Positions 1 through 8,291 of a stretch of 64,000 nt of DNA are shown one piece after another. A program made the position numbers and the translations under genes. Each line of letters opens with the position of its first letter. Positions within the stretch are counted from its first letter, which is position 1. The notes below the pieces were generated by a model that did no database searches, had not been told where the DNA came from, and worked only from the letters and a program-made list of their open reading frames with translations. Source of the DNA: Rhodoferax saidenbachensis (GTDB lineage: Bacteria; Pseudomonadota; Gammaproteobacteria; Burkholderiales; Burkholderiaceae_C); NCBI RefSeq assembly GCF_001955715.1, contig NZ_CP019239.1:1550001-1614000 (forward strand), given 5' to 3'.

Positions 1-2
1 GG

Positions 3-989
3 CAGGCCTTGTTACGTGACCCGCAGCATGCCAAGGCGCGTTTCAACCTGGCCTGTGTGTTGCTGCGCCAGGGTCGGCTGGAAGAGGGCTGGGTCTGCCT
101 TGAGGCTCGGGACTGGTATGCACCACTGCAGGCGCATCTGGATATTCCGCGCTGGCAGGGCGAGCCACTGACGGGCAAATCCATCCTGATCGGTCTGGAG
201 GCCGGGCAGGGGGACATGATCCAGTTCGCCCGTTATGCCGCACTGCTCAAAAGCCGTGGTGCCGCGCGGGTCACGCTGTTGTGCCACGCCTCGCTCAAGA
301 CGCTGTTTACCAGTTTGCAAGGGGTGGATGAGGTTCTGGCGTTTGACGAGGCCATTCCCCGCACGGGCTGGGATTGCTGGACGCCGGCGATCAGCATTCC
401 GCTGCACTGCGCCACACGGATAGATGCGATTCCTGCATCACTTCCGTATCTCCATGCAGCACCAGAATTGATGGCCCAGTGGCGGGCGCGGTTGCCTGCA
501 CAGGGTTTGCGCGTGGGGCTGGTGTGGAAGGGCAACCCGAGGTTTGAAAATGACTTCGACCGTTCGCTGCAAGGTCTGCATATGTTGGCGCCGCTGACGC
601 AGGTGGAGGGGGTGTCTTTCATCAGCCTGCAAAAAGGGCAGGGCGAAGAAGAGGCGCTGTGCCCTCCTACTGGTTTTGATGTATTGCCGCTGGGTTCGCA
701 GTTGGCCGATTTTGCAGACACGGCGGCCGTTGTCGCGCAACTGGACCTGGTGATATCCGTGGACACGGCCGTGGCGCATCTGGCGGGGGCCTTGAACAAA
801 CCGGTGTGGCTGCTGCTGCCGTACTACAAGACCGACTGGCGCTGGCTGCAAGATCGCACGGATTCGCTCTGGTACCCAGGCTGCATGCGGCTGTTTCGTC
901 AGTCTGCTAGTGAAAACTGGGCTCCGGTGGTGGAAGAGGTACGAGTGGCACTTCAGGCAACGCTGAACAGGCCCCTCCGTTCGGGCTGA
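3..989 (+). CDS. TPR protein with glycosyltransferase-9-like domain (5' end outside window)
   Basis: The reading frame is open to the left edge, so the N-terminus lies outside the window and the TTG at 9 is probably internal. The first ~35 residues look like one tetratricopeptide repeat (HAKARFNLACVLLRQGRLEEGW). The remainder resembles the ADP-heptosyltransferase-like domain found at the end of many TPR proteins, with the late motif ISVDTAVAHLAGAL followed by DWRW and LWYPGCMRLFRQ. Such proteins are usually tied to surface glycan or flagellin modification, but the substrate cannot be read from sequence. The final six residues and the stop codon lie inside a dispersed inverted repeat (977-1080), so the natural C-terminus may have been replaced by repeat-encoded residues. 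Confidence 0.72.
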   Translation, partial: QALLRDPQHAKARFNLACVLLRQGRLEEGWVCLEARDWYAPLQAHLDIPRWQGEPLTGKSILIGLEAGQGDMIQFARYAALLKSRGAARVTLLCHASLKTLFTSLQGVDEVLAFDEAIPRTGWDCWTPAISIPLHCATRIDAIPASLPYLHAAPELMAQWRARLPAQGLRVGLVWKGNPRFENDFDRSLQGLHMLAPLTQVEGVSFISLQKGQGEEEALCPPTGFDVLPLGSQLADFADTAAVVAQLDLVISVDTAVAHLAGALNKPVWLLLPYYKTDWRWLQDRTDSLWYPGCMRLFRQSASENWAPVVEEVRVALQATLNRPLRSG

Positions 990-1080
990 GCCTGTCGAAG
1001 CCTTCTATAAGTCCTTGATTTGTGCGTGGGGCGTTTCGCCCTTCGACACGCTCAGGACAGGCCAAGCTCAACGCGAACGG
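977..1080. repeat. Inverted repeat of the TTCGGGCTGAGCCTGTCGAAG type
   Basis: The left arm (977-1000) and right arm (1038-1080) are imperfect reverse complements. CCGTTCG and CTGTCGAAG in the left arm are mirrored by CCCTTCGACACG and GCGAACGG in the right. This is a common intergenic repeat type in Burkholderiales. The left arm contains the stop codon of the preceding gene (987-989). Confidence 0.7.
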
Positions 1081-1139
1081 ACTTAATCAGCAGAGCCTTA
1101 AGGAATCCAGCAACACTCCAGCACCGTAGAATCAGAGCC

Positions 1140-3095
1140 ATGTCTTACCTCGTGCTCGCCCGCAAGTACCGTCCGCGCAATTTCACCGAAATGGTGGGGC
1201 AGGACCATGTGGTGCAAGCCCTCTCCAACGCGCTGACCACCCAGCGCCTGCACCATGCCTACCTGTTCACCGGGACGCGCGGCGTGGGCAAGACCACGGT
1301 GTCGCGTATTTTGGCCAAGTCGCTCAACTGCCAGGGTGTCGATGGCAATGGTGGAATCACCGCTACCCCTTGTGGTGTATGCCAGGCCTGCTCTGATATT
1401 GATAGCGGTCGCTTTGTCGACTACACCGAGCTGGATGCCGCATCGAACCGCGGCGTGGACGAAGTGCAGGCGCTCTTGGAGCAGGCGGTCTACAAGCCGG
1501 TGCAGGGGCGTTTCAAGGTCTTCATGATCGACGAGGTGCACATGCTCACCAACACGGCGTTCAACGCCATGTTGAAAACGCTGGAAGAGCCGCCCGAGTA
1601 TTTGAAATTTGTGTTGGCCACGACCGATCCGCAAAAGGTGCCGGTCACCGTTTTGAGCCGTTGCCTGCAGTTCAACCTGCGGCCCATGGCGCCCGAGACC
1701 ATCCGTGAACACCTGACCAAGGTGCTGGAGGTGGAAAACGTGCAGGCGGAAACCCAGGCGCTGCGCCTGCTGGCCCGTGCGGCGCGCGGTTCCATGCGTG
1801 ATGCCTTGAGTCTCACCGACCAGGCCATCGCCTTTGGCTCCGGCCAGTTGCAGGAGGCCACGGTGCGCCAGATGCTGGGCAGTGTGGACCGCTCCTACGT
1901 GTTCCGCCTGATCGAAGCGCTGGCTACGGGTGATGGAAAAACCGTAGTGGAAACCTGCGAAACGCTGCGCCTCAATGGCCTGAGCGCTGCGTCCACACTG
2001 GAAGAAATGTCCACGGTGTTGCAGCGCATGGCGGTGATTCAAACCCTGGCGCAAAGTGCCAGTGCCCAGACCACTGCGGCGGCCGACGACGATACCGACC
2101 CGGAAGCGGCCGACACCGCCCGCCTGGCCGCGCTGTTGCCCGTGGACGAAACCCAGTTGCTCTACAGCATCTGCCTGCACGGCCGCGGTGACCTGGGCCT
2201 GGCGCCCGACGAGTACGCCGCGCTGACCATGGTGCTGCTGCGTTTGCTGGCCTTCAAACCCCAGGGCCCATCGGCCTCGGCGGAAAAAAAAACTCTAATT
2301 AGTCCTGCGGCGCCCGCGCCGGCACCTGTCAAGCTGCCCACTGTCGCGCCGCCCGCAGCAATACCGGCGCGTGCCACAGTGCCAACGGCGCCGCCTGTCG
2401 CTGCCGTACCCGTGGTGCGCGCTCCTGTGGCTGCTCCGCCTGTGCCAGCCCAGCCCGCCGCAGTACAGCCCTGGGACGATGCTCCCGTGCTTGCCGTTCC
2501 GGCCGCCACAGACCTGCCACCGGGCCACATGCTGCCAGTGCGTGACAGTGCCACGCATGCAGAGCCCGACGAGGATTATGAAGAAAATATGCCTCCAGCC
2601 CGCATGGAGATTGCGCAAGCAGCTACTAAAGTTGTAGCGGTTCCGGTGCGCACGCAACCCGAGAACCGTGCGGACGCGAGCGTTGCGCAGGCGGCTCCGG
2701 TACTGATTCCCACCGAAGAGGGCGACTTCTGGCACGCCACCGTGCAGCAATTGATACAGGCTGAAGCCATCAATGCCATGGTGCGTGAACTGGCCCTGCA
2801 GTCGCAGTTGATCGCGCGCGATACCGACCAGTGGATACTGCGCGTGGAGCGCGAGTCGCTTAACCAGCCCGGCACCCGCGACCGGCTCACCACGGCCCTG
2901 CAGGCGGCGGGTTTTGGCGTGAAGCTGGTGGTGGAGATTGGCCGTGTGACCGACAGCCCGGGGCGGCGCAACAATGCGGCTTCGGCTGAAAAGCAGGCGG
3001 CCGCCGAGAAGATTATTTTTGACGATCCGTTTGTGCAGTCCATGATGCGTGACTTTGGCGCGAAAATCGTGCCCGGAACCATCAAACCCATTTAG
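1140..3095 (+). CDS. dnaX: DNA polymerase III subunits gamma and tau
   Basis: This is the clamp-loader ATPase that loads the beta clamp and, in the tau form, couples the polymerase cores to the helicase. The ATG at 1140 gives the canonical start MSYLVLARKYRP; the frame is open further upstream but does not look coding there. Visible elements are Walker A (GTRGVGKTT, about residues 45-53), zinc cysteines C64, C78, C81 and C84, the DEVH box (131-134) and SRC (173-175). A proline/alanine-rich linker starts near residue 385, and a C-terminal tau domain covers about 540-651. At 651 residues it is close to E. coli tau. The linker starts with an A9 run (2284-2292) that may produce a short gamma form, and it carries an in-frame dispersed repeat (2591-2639). 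It heads the conserved dnaX-ybaB-recR group. Confidence 0.97.
   Translation: MSYLVLARKYRPRNFTEMVGQDHVVQALSNALTTQRLHHAYLFTGTRGVGKTTVSRILAKSLNCQGVDGNGGITATPCGVCQACSDIDSGRFVDYTELDAASNRGVDEVQALLEQAVYKPVQGRFKVFMIDEVHMLTNTAFNAMLKTLEEPPEYLKFVLATTDPQKVPVTVLSRCLQFNLRPMAPETIREHLTKVLEVENVQAETQALRLLARAARGSMRDALSLTDQAIAFGSGQLQEATVRQMLGSVDRSYVFRLIEALATGDGKTVVETCETLRLNGLSAASTLEEMSTVLQRMAVIQTLAQSASAQTTAAADDDTDPEAADTARLAALLPVDETQLLYSICLHGRGDLGLAPDEYAALTMVLLRLLAFKPQGPSASAEKKTLISPAAPAPAPVKLPTVAPPAAIPARATVPTAPPVAAVPVVRAPVAAPPVPAQPAAVQPWDDAPVLAVPAATDLPPGHMLPVRDSATHAEPDEDYEENMPPARMEIAQAATKVVAVPVRTQPENRADASVAQAAPVLIPTEEGDFWHATVQQLIQAEAINAMVRELALQSQLIARDTDQWILRVERESLNQPGTRDRLTTALQAAGFGVKLVVEIGRVTDSPGRRNNAASAEKQAAAEKIIFDDPFVQSMMRDFGAKIVPGTIKPI
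2284..2321 (+). other. Putative dnaX slippage site producing gamma
   Basis: Nine consecutive A residues (2284-2292) cover codons 382-384. A -1 shift, or one extra A in the mRNA, gives three codons (AAC TCT AAT) and then TAG at 2300-2302. A +1 shift, or one lost A, gives CTC and then TAA at 2296-2298. Either event would end the protein at about 385-387 residues, just after domain III, which matches a gamma subunit. A GC-only 5-bp hairpin (CGGCG 2308-2312, CGCCG 2317-2321, 4-nt loop) lies downstream. Confidence 0.6.
2591..2639 (+). repeat. Dispersed palindromic repeat, copy 1, in frame in dnaX
   Basis: This copy contains the family core AGCCCGCATGGA, TTGCGCAAGCAGCTA and ends GTTGTAGCG. The 3' part can fold as GCTAC/GTAGC. 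It is read through in frame as ARMEIAQAATKVVA within the tau linker, the same frame used by the copy in nadE. Confidence 0.75.
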
Positions 3096-3098
3096 TCA

Positions 3099-3202
3099 GT
3101 TGGGGTCAGAGCACATCGCTTGCGCGAGTGATCTGCCCCGCAAGTCTTAGTTCGTTGGGGTCAGAGCACATTTGCTACGCAAAGTGGTCTGACCCGCAAA
3201 GT
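3099..3202. repeat. Tandem pair of GGGGTCAGAGCACAT repeats between dnaX and ybaB
   Basis: Two direct units (3099-3145 and 3154-3202) both begin GTTGGGGTCAGAGCACAT and end with CCCGCAA(A)GT. Within the second unit GGTCAGA is mirrored by TCTGACC, so the transcript can fold into a hairpin. This resembles REP-type intergenic repeats of Comamonadaceae. No coding role is apparent. Confidence 0.65.
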
Positions 3203-3225
3203 TTCATAACCTTAGAAGGAAACCC

Positions 3226-3558
3226 ATGTTCAACAAAGGACAACTCGCAGGCCTCATGAAACAGGCGCAGGCGATGCAGGACAACATGAAAAAGGCCCAG
3301 GACGAACTGGGCAACATCGAAGTCAGCGGTGAGTCCGGCTCCGGCCTGGTCAAGGTCACCATGACCTGCAAACACGAGGTGCGCCGTGTCACCATCGACC
3401 CCAGCCTGCTGGCCGATGACAAGGACATGCTGGAAGACCTGGTGGCCGCCGCTTTCAACGCCGCATTGCGCGTCGCCGAAGAAACATCCAACGCCAAGAT
3501 GAGCAAGATCTCTGCAGGCATGCCCGGTCTCCCCGGTGGCATGAAACTCCCTTTCTGA
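3226..3558 (+). CDS. ybaB: YbaB/EbfC family nucleoid-associated protein
   Basis: A small DNA-binding protein of 110 residues, the normal family length. It starts [18 protein letters not shown], which is typical of the family, has a helical N-terminus, a central beta region ([22 protein letters not shown]) and ends GGMKLPF. YbaB/EbfC dimers bind DNA and sit between dnaX and recR in many bacteria, as here. A purine-rich ribosome-binding site (AGAAGGA) precedes the ATG. Flanking repeats on both sides may partly insulate it from its neighbours, although co-transcription remains likely. Confidence 0.95.
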   Translation: MFNKGQLAGLMKQAQAMQDNMKKAQDELGNIEVSGESGSGLVKVTMTCKHEVRRVTIDPSLLADDKDMLEDLVAAAFNAALRVAEETSNAKMSKISAGMPGLPGGMKLPF

Positions 3559-3569
3559 TGGGCTACTGT

Positions 3570-3666
3570 GCAAGCGTGATGCGGCGTTACGGGGCCCGTC
3601 GGGAAATCCTCACGTACCGAAAGTACGTTCCGGTTCCCCGCCACCCGCGCCTTGCCTGACGCTTGC
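3570..3666. repeat. Long imperfect inverted repeat between ybaB and recR
   Basis: The outer arms GCAAGCGT (3570-3577) and ACGCTTGC (3659-3666) are perfect complements. The centre is a perfect 6-bp hairpin, ACGTAC/GTACGT (3612-3617 and 3623-3628), with loop CGAAA. The intervening sequence is only partly complementary. It occupies nearly the whole ybaB-recR gap, so it would form a large hairpin in the operon transcript. Confidence 0.65.
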
Positions 3667-3695
3667 TCGCGACGCCCCACGAAGCTTACTTGTTC

Positions 3696-4286
3696 ATGTC
3701 TGATACCCACTCGCTTGATGCCCTGGTCCAGGCCCTCAAACGCCTGCCTGGCGTGGGGGTGAAGTCGGCGCAGCGCATGGCCTTTCACCTGCTGCAGCAC
3801 GACCGGCCCGCCGCGCAGGCTTTGGCGCGCGCGTTGCAGCAAGCCACCGAGCATGTGCACCACTGCGAGCGTTGCCACACCTTCACTGAAGCGCAAATTT
3901 GCGCCACTTGCCTGGACGAGCGGCGTGACCACAGCCAGTTGTGTGTGGTCGAGACCCCGGCGGACCAGTCCGCTCTGGAGCGCACCGGCGCCTACCGTGG
4001 CCTGTACTTTGTGCTGATGGGCAAGCTCAGCCCGCTGGACGGCATTGGCCCGAATGATCTGGGTTTCAAGAAGCTGTTTGACCGCGCCTGTGATGGCGTG
4101 GTGCAAGAAGTCATCCTGGCCACCAATTTCACCGCCGAGGGCGAAGCCACGGCCCATGTCATCAGCGAAGGCCTCAAGGCGCGCGGCCTCAAGCCCACGC
4201 GGCTGGCGCGCGGCGTGCCGGTGGGCAGCGAGCTGGAGTACGTGGACCTGGGCACCATTGCGCACGCACTGGTGGACCGCCGCTAA
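3696..4286 (+). CDS. recR: Recombination protein RecR
   Basis: RecR works with RecF and RecO to load RecA at single-strand gaps. The ATG at 3696 gives a protein of 196 residues, the usual size; the frame upstream comes from the palindromic repeat and is not coding. An N-terminal helix-hairpin-helix ([21 protein letters not shown]) is followed by a four-cysteine zinc finger ([16 protein letters not shown]) and a Toprim domain ([14 protein letters not shown], then [12 protein letters not shown]). It follows dnaX and ybaB in the standard order. Confidence 0.96.
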   Translation: MSDTHSLDALVQALKRLPGVGVKSAQRMAFHLLQHDRPAAQALARALQQATEHVHHCERCHTFTEAQICATCLDERRDHSQLCVVETPADQSALERTGAYRGLYFVLMGKLSPLDGIGPNDLGFKKLFDRACDGVVQEVILATNFTAEGEATAHVISEGLKARGLKPTRLARGVPVGSELEYVDLGTIAHALVDRR

Positions 4287-4322
4287 AACCGATTTTTCCC
4301 ATACCTAGAAAGCTGTTTTCGT

Positions 4323-4736
4323 ATGCCTTATGCCCATTTCACCCTGGCCTACTGGTGTGTGCTCGTGGCCGCTTTGTTGCCGATTGCCTGCGCCGGGCTT
4401 GCCAAGTACGGCATGTTTGGCAAGCCGCGCCGTGAGGGCGGCTTTGACAATGCCAACCCGCGCGGCTGGCTGGCCCGGCAGACCGACTGGCGCGCCCGCG
4501 CCAACGCGGCACAGGCCAACAGCTTTGAGGCGCTGCCATTTTTTATCGGTGCGGTGATCATTGCGCATCAGTTGGGTGCGCACCAGGCGCGGCTGGACAT
4601 TCTGGCCTTCCTGTTTGTCGTGCTGCGCATGATGTACATCATGATGTACGTCGCCGGCCTGCCCACGGTGCGCACCGCCCTGTGGTCGCTGGCGCTGCTG
4701 GTGAACGTGGGTATTCTTTTCGTCGGTTACCGCTGA
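4323..4736 (+). CDS. MAPEG family membrane protein
   Basis: A 137-residue integral membrane protein with about four hydrophobic helices: WCVLVAALLPIACAGLA near the N-terminus, ALPFFIGAVIIAH, ILAFLFVVLRMMYIMMYVAG and the C-terminal SLALLVNVGILFVG. The ANPRGW and QANSFEALPFF motifs match the bacterial branch of the MAPEG family (membrane-associated eicosanoid and glutathione metabolism). The substrate in bacteria is generally unknown. It begins 36 nt after recR and converges on mltD with a 10-nt gap. Its function here is not determined. Confidence 0.85.
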   Translation: MPYAHFTLAYWCVLVAALLPIACAGLAKYGMFGKPRREGGFDNANPRGWLARQTDWRARANAAQANSFEALPFFIGAVIIAHQLGAHQARLDILAFLFVVLRMMYIMMYVAGLPTVRTALWSLALLVNVGILFVGYR

Positions 4737-4746
4737 CCTGACGGCT

Positions 4747-6270
4747 CTAGCGTTTGGCCACACGCGTCGGCGCGGCGCGTTTGCCTTTTGCCATAGCGGA
4801 TTTGGCGCCTGCCGCCTTGGCTGGCAGGAATAGCACCACCTGCTGACCTGGTTTGAAGTTGGCCGCGGTGCCCACCTTGTTCCACTGCGCCACATTGGCG
4901 GCCGTGGTCTTGTATTTGCGGGCCACGCTGGCGACGCTGTCAGACTTGCCCGCCTTGACCACGGTGCGTTTGAGCACCACCTCAGGTGCCAGCGAAATCT
5001 GCCCGTTGTCCGCCACTTTTTCGGTGACATCGTGTTCCATGTGCGCACTGCGCGGCACCAGCAGGTTGGAGCCAGCACGGATCACCACACGCGGCGGAAT
5101 ATTATTGACGCTGCGCAGCTCGGCTTCACTCATGCCCACGCGTTTGGCGGCGTCTGCTGGGCGCATGGTGGCCGGTGCAATCCACACCGTCCAACTGGCC
5201 AGTCGTCCGCCGCTGTAGCCTTCCAGATTGCTCTGGAAGATGGCCGCGTTGTCCCAGGGCAGCAGGATTTGGGGTGTGCCGGCCGCCATGATGACGGGCT
5301 TGTTGATGGAGGGGTTCAGGGCCTTGAAATCGTCCAGTTGTACCTCGGCCAGCTTGGCAGCCAGCGTGACATCGATGTCGCGCCGGATGGTGACGGTCTG
5401 GAAGTAAGGGTGGTTCTCGATCAGCGGGAGTTTGGAGTTGAAGGCATCCGGTGCAGCCACGATGTTTTTGACGGCCTGCAGCTTGGGCACGTAAAACCGG
5501 GTCTCCATGGGCATGTTCAGGTCGGTGTACCCGGCGTCGAGCCCAGCGCGTTTGTTCTTGGCAATGGCGCGGCCCACGCTGCCTTCACCCCAGTTGTAGG
5601 CGGCCAGTGCCAGGTGCCAGTCGCCAAACATGCCGTAGAGCTTTTGCAGGTAGTCCAGCGCGGCACGGGTGGAAGCCAGCACATCGCGGCGGTCATCCCG
5701 GAAGGCGTTTTGCTTCAGTTCAAAGTACTTGCCGGTGGCCGGCATGAACTGCCACATGCCCGCTGCCTTGGCACCCGACACGGCCTGCGGATTGAAGGCG
5801 CTCTCGATGAAGGGCAGCAAGGCCAGTTCGGTGGGCATGCCACGCAGTTCCAGTTCTTCAACGATGTGGAACAGGTATTTCTTGGACCGTTCGGTCATGC
5901 GGAAGATGTAGTCCGGGCGTGTGGTGTACCACTGCTCGCGGTCACGCACGAGATCGCTGTCCAGATCGGGCATGGCATAACCACGGCGAATACGCTCCCA
6001 CAAATCGGCAGGTGGTGCCATGGCCACCACCGTGCGTGACGAGGTCTGCTGGCTTGCAATCGGGGTCAGTGGGGTGCGCGCGTCTGTAGCGGATTGCTCC
6101 ACAATAGGTCGGGCTGCTGCTGCGGACGCCGTCGGTGCGATTTCGCGGCTGGACTGAAGGCGCAGGCCGTCAGGGGCTGTTGCGCCCCCTTGGTCGTTGT
6201 TGACAGCGGTGGTGGCGCAACCGGTGAGCCATAACAGGCTGGCGAGGCAACTGACTTTGAGAAGATTCAT
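4747..6270 (-). CDS. mltD: Membrane-bound lytic murein transglycosylase D
   Basis: A lipoprotein that cleaves peptidoglycan glycan strands in the periplasm. The start chosen at 6270 gives MNLLKVSCLASLLWLTGC, a signal peptide with lipobox LTGC, and its ATG overlaps the gloB stop as ATGA. An upstream ATG at 6288 would add six residues. The SLT domain starts near residue 140 with the catalytic glutamate in FIESAFNP (about E156), followed by GMWQFMPATGKYF and LALAAYNWGEGSV. LysM-like glycan-binding sequence lies near the C-terminus, around VVKAGKSDSVASVARKYKTT. The basic tail ends RVAKR. It is translationally coupled to gloB. Confidence 0.93.
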   Translation of the reverse strand: MNLLKVSCLASLLWLTGCATTAVNNDQGGATAPDGLRLQSSREIAPTASAAAARPIVEQSATDARTPLTPIASQQTSSRTVVAMAPPADLWERIRRGYAMPDLDSDLVRDREQWYTTRPDYIFRMTERSKKYLFHIVEELELRGMPTELALLPFIESAFNPQAVSGAKAAGMWQFMPATGKYFELKQNAFRDDRRDVLASTRAALDYLQKLYGMFGDWHLALAAYNWGEGSVGRAIAKNKRAGLDAGYTDLNMPMETRFYVPKLQAVKNIVAAPDAFNSKLPLIENHPYFQTVTIRRDIDVTLAAKLAEVQLDDFKALNPSINKPVIMAAGTPQILLPWDNAAIFQSNLEGYSGGRLASWTVWIAPATMRPADAAKRVGMSEAELRSVNNIPPRVVIRAGSNLLVPRSAHMEHDVTEKVADNGQISLAPEVVLKRTVVKAGKSDSVASVARKYKTTAANVAQWNKVGTAANFKPGQQVVLFLPAKAAGAKSAMAKGKRAAPTRVAKR

Positions 6271-7037
6271 CGGTACTGGTTTTTCCATTGGCGCAGTGTG
6301 GCAAACACCCCATGCTGGTCCACACCGGCCGCGTCAAATCTGCGGGCCGAGGCCATGATGGTGGGTTGCTGGCTGCGTAAAAAAGGGTTGATCTGTTGCT
6401 CCAGCCGGATGCTGGAGGGCAGGGTGACCTGGCCGTCGGCACGCAAGGTCTGGCAGCGCGTGTTGTGCGCGACCAATGCTGCATTATCGGGCTCGACTTC
6501 CAGCGCGAATTTCAGGTTGCTCAGCGTGTACTCGTGGGTGCAACACACGCGGGTGTCACCGGGCAGGGCGGCCAGCGATTCCAGAGACGCCAGCATCTGC
6601 GCGGGTGTGCCCTCAAACAGGCGGCCACAGCCCGCGCTGAAGAGCGTGTCGCCGCAAAACAGCAGTGGTGTTTCTCCAGTCTCCGCGCAGAAATAGGCAA
6701 TGTGTCCTGCGGTATGACCAGGCACATCGAGGATTTGAAACGTCCATCCCAAGGCAGACACGGTGTCGCCTTGCTGAAGGCGTTGCAGGGGCTCCGGAAT
6801 GGTTTCGCGCGCCGGGCCATAGACCTGGGCGCCGGTCGCCTCGCGCAATGCATCAACGCCACCCGTGTGATCCGCATGGTGGTGGGTGACTAGAATGGTC
6901 TGCAGTTGCACGCCCTCGCGCGATAGCGCGGCCAACACCGGCGCGGCATCTCCGGGGTCCACCACCAGCGCGTTTTTCCCGTCGTGCAGCATCCAGATGT
7001 AGTTGTCGGCAAAAGCGGGTAGCGGTATTAACGTCAT
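6267..7037 (-). CDS. gloB: Hydroxyacylglutathione hydrolase (glyoxalase II)
   Basis: Hydrolyses S-lactoylglutathione to lactate and glutathione, the second step of methylglyoxal detoxification. At 256 residues it is full length. The metallo-beta-lactamase motif THHHADH is at about 51-57, with later metal ligands in DVPGHTAGH, FCGDTLF and CTHEYT. The N-terminus [17 protein letters not shown] is the canonical family start. Its ATG lies in a CATG that also holds the ATG of the divergent methyltransferase. Downstream it overlaps mltD by four bases. Confidence 0.96.
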   Translation of the reverse strand: MTLIPLPAFADNYIWMLHDGKNALVVDPGDAAPVLAALSREGVQLQTILVTHHHADHTGGVDALREATGAQVYGPARETIPEPLQRLQQGDTVSALGWTFQILDVPGHTAGHIAYFCAETGETPLLFCGDTLFSAGCGRLFEGTPAQMLASLESLAALPGDTRVCCTHEYTLSNLKFALEVEPDNAALVAHNTRCQTLRADGQVTLPSSIRLEQQINPFLRSQQPTIMASARRFDAAGVDQHGVFATLRQWKNQYR

Positions 7038-7821
7038 GAGCGATCAAATTATAGATTTGCACCAATGGTTCCAGACTCCGGCCGGGCAGTACCTGCTGGA
7101 CTGGGAGCGCGCCCATGTGGATGCGGCAGTCGCCGATATTTTTGGCTACCACGCCCTGCAACTGGGGGTGCCCGAGCTGGATGGCTTGCAGGCCAACCGC
7201 ATGCCGCACCAGTGGCTCGCTACCGAGCATACGCCGCCGTCCACGGACTTGGCCGGGCGTCCCCAAGCTTTACACACCGATTTCGCGGCTTTACCTTTTC
7301 CTGCGAGCAGCCTGGACCTGGTGCTGTTGCCGCATACCCTGGAGTTCAGTTCTGACCCGCACGCCACATTGCGCGAAGTGGAGCGTGTGCTGGTGCCCGA
7401 TGGGCGCGTGGTGATTTGCGGACTCAACCCCACCAGTTTGTGGGGCTTGCGCCAAAGCCGTGGACGGCTGTGCCAGAGGCTGGGCTTCGGTAGCCTCTTT
7501 TTGCCGGACAGCGGTGATTTCATTGGTTACTGGCGTCTGCGCGACTGGCTGCGTTTGCTCGGCTTCGAGGTCGAAGTGGGGCAACTGGGCTGTTATCGTC
7601 CTGCGGTGCGTAGCGACAAATGGTTGCAGCGCATGGAGTGGATGGACGGCGCGGGTGCGCGCTGGTGGCCCATTTTTGGCGCCGCGTATTTTCTGGTGGC
7701 CGTCAAACGGGTGCGCGGCATGCGCCTGCTGGGCCCGGCCTGGAAGACCGCACCTGCGCGTGCAGGCAAACCGGTGTCCATTGCCAACCATGTCAGTGAT
7801 TTTGAAAATGGGGAGAAATGA
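7036..7821 (+). CDS. Class I SAM-dependent methyltransferase
   Basis: A 261-residue methyltransferase-type protein. The section [46 protein letters not shown] is the typical methyltransferase-11 region with acidic motif and post-strand loop. The N-terminal glycine-rich motif I is poorly conserved, so AdoMet binding is inferred from family resemblance. The ATG at 7036 ([12 protein letters not shown]) is chosen; an upstream in-frame GTG at 7003 would lie inside gloB. It overlaps rnhA by ATGA at its end, so the two are probably co-translated. The substrate is unknown. Confidence 0.82.
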   Translation: MSDQIIDLHQWFQTPAGQYLLDWERAHVDAAVADIFGYHALQLGVPELDGLQANRMPHQWLATEHTPPSTDLAGRPQALHTDFAALPFPASSLDLVLLPHTLEFSSDPHATLREVERVLVPDGRVVICGLNPTSLWGLRQSRGRLCQRLGFGSLFLPDSGDFIGYWRLRDWLRLLGFEVEVGQLGCYRPAVRSDKWLQRMEWMDGAGARWWPIFGAAYFLVAVKRVRGMRLLGPAWKTAPARAGKPVSIANHVSDFENGEK

Positions 7822-8276
7822 GTTTGAACGAGGTTGTGATTTACACCGATGGGGCCTGCAAGGGCAACCCCGGCCCTGGTGGTTGGGGTGTGCTGCTGCG
7901 CTCCGGTGACGGTACAGAGAAAGAACTGTTTGGCGGTGAGCTGGGTACGACCAACAACCGCATGGAAATGATGGCTGTGATCCAGGCGCTGACTGTGCTC
8001 AAGCGGCCTTGCAAGGTAACCCTGCATCTGGACAGCCAATACGTGCTCAAGGGCATTACGGAATGGCTGGCGGGCTGGAAAGCCAAGGGCTGGAAGACCG
8101 CTGCCAAACAACCCGTGAAGAACGTGGACTTGTGGCAGCAACTGGATCACTTGGTGGCAAACGGAGGCCATGCCATTGATTGGCGCTGGGTCAAGGGCCA
8201 CGCCGGTGATCCTGGCAACGAGCGTGCCGACGCGCTGGCCAACATGGGCGTGGAGCGGGCACTGGGCCGCGCCTGA
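7818..8276 (+). CDS. rnhA: Ribonuclease HI
   Basis: Degrades the RNA strand of RNA-DNA hybrids, acting on R-loops and Okazaki primers. The protein has 152 residues, close to E. coli RNase HI. Visible catalytic features are [16 protein letters not shown] with the first aspartate, MEMMA with the glutamate, LDSQYV with the second aspartate, and the late [13 protein letters not shown] segment. Its ATG overlaps the stop of the methyltransferase. It converges with mobA, leaving 15 nt and no clear terminator. Confidence 0.97.
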   Translation: MSLNEVVIYTDGACKGNPGPGGWGVLLRSGDGTEKELFGGELGTTNNRMEMMAVIQALTVLKRPCKVTLHLDSQYVLKGITEWLAGWKAKGWKTAAKQPVKNVDLWQQLDHLVANGGHAIDWRWVKGHAGDPGNERADALANMGVERALGRA

Positions 8277-8291
8277 AACGGACTCTGCTCG

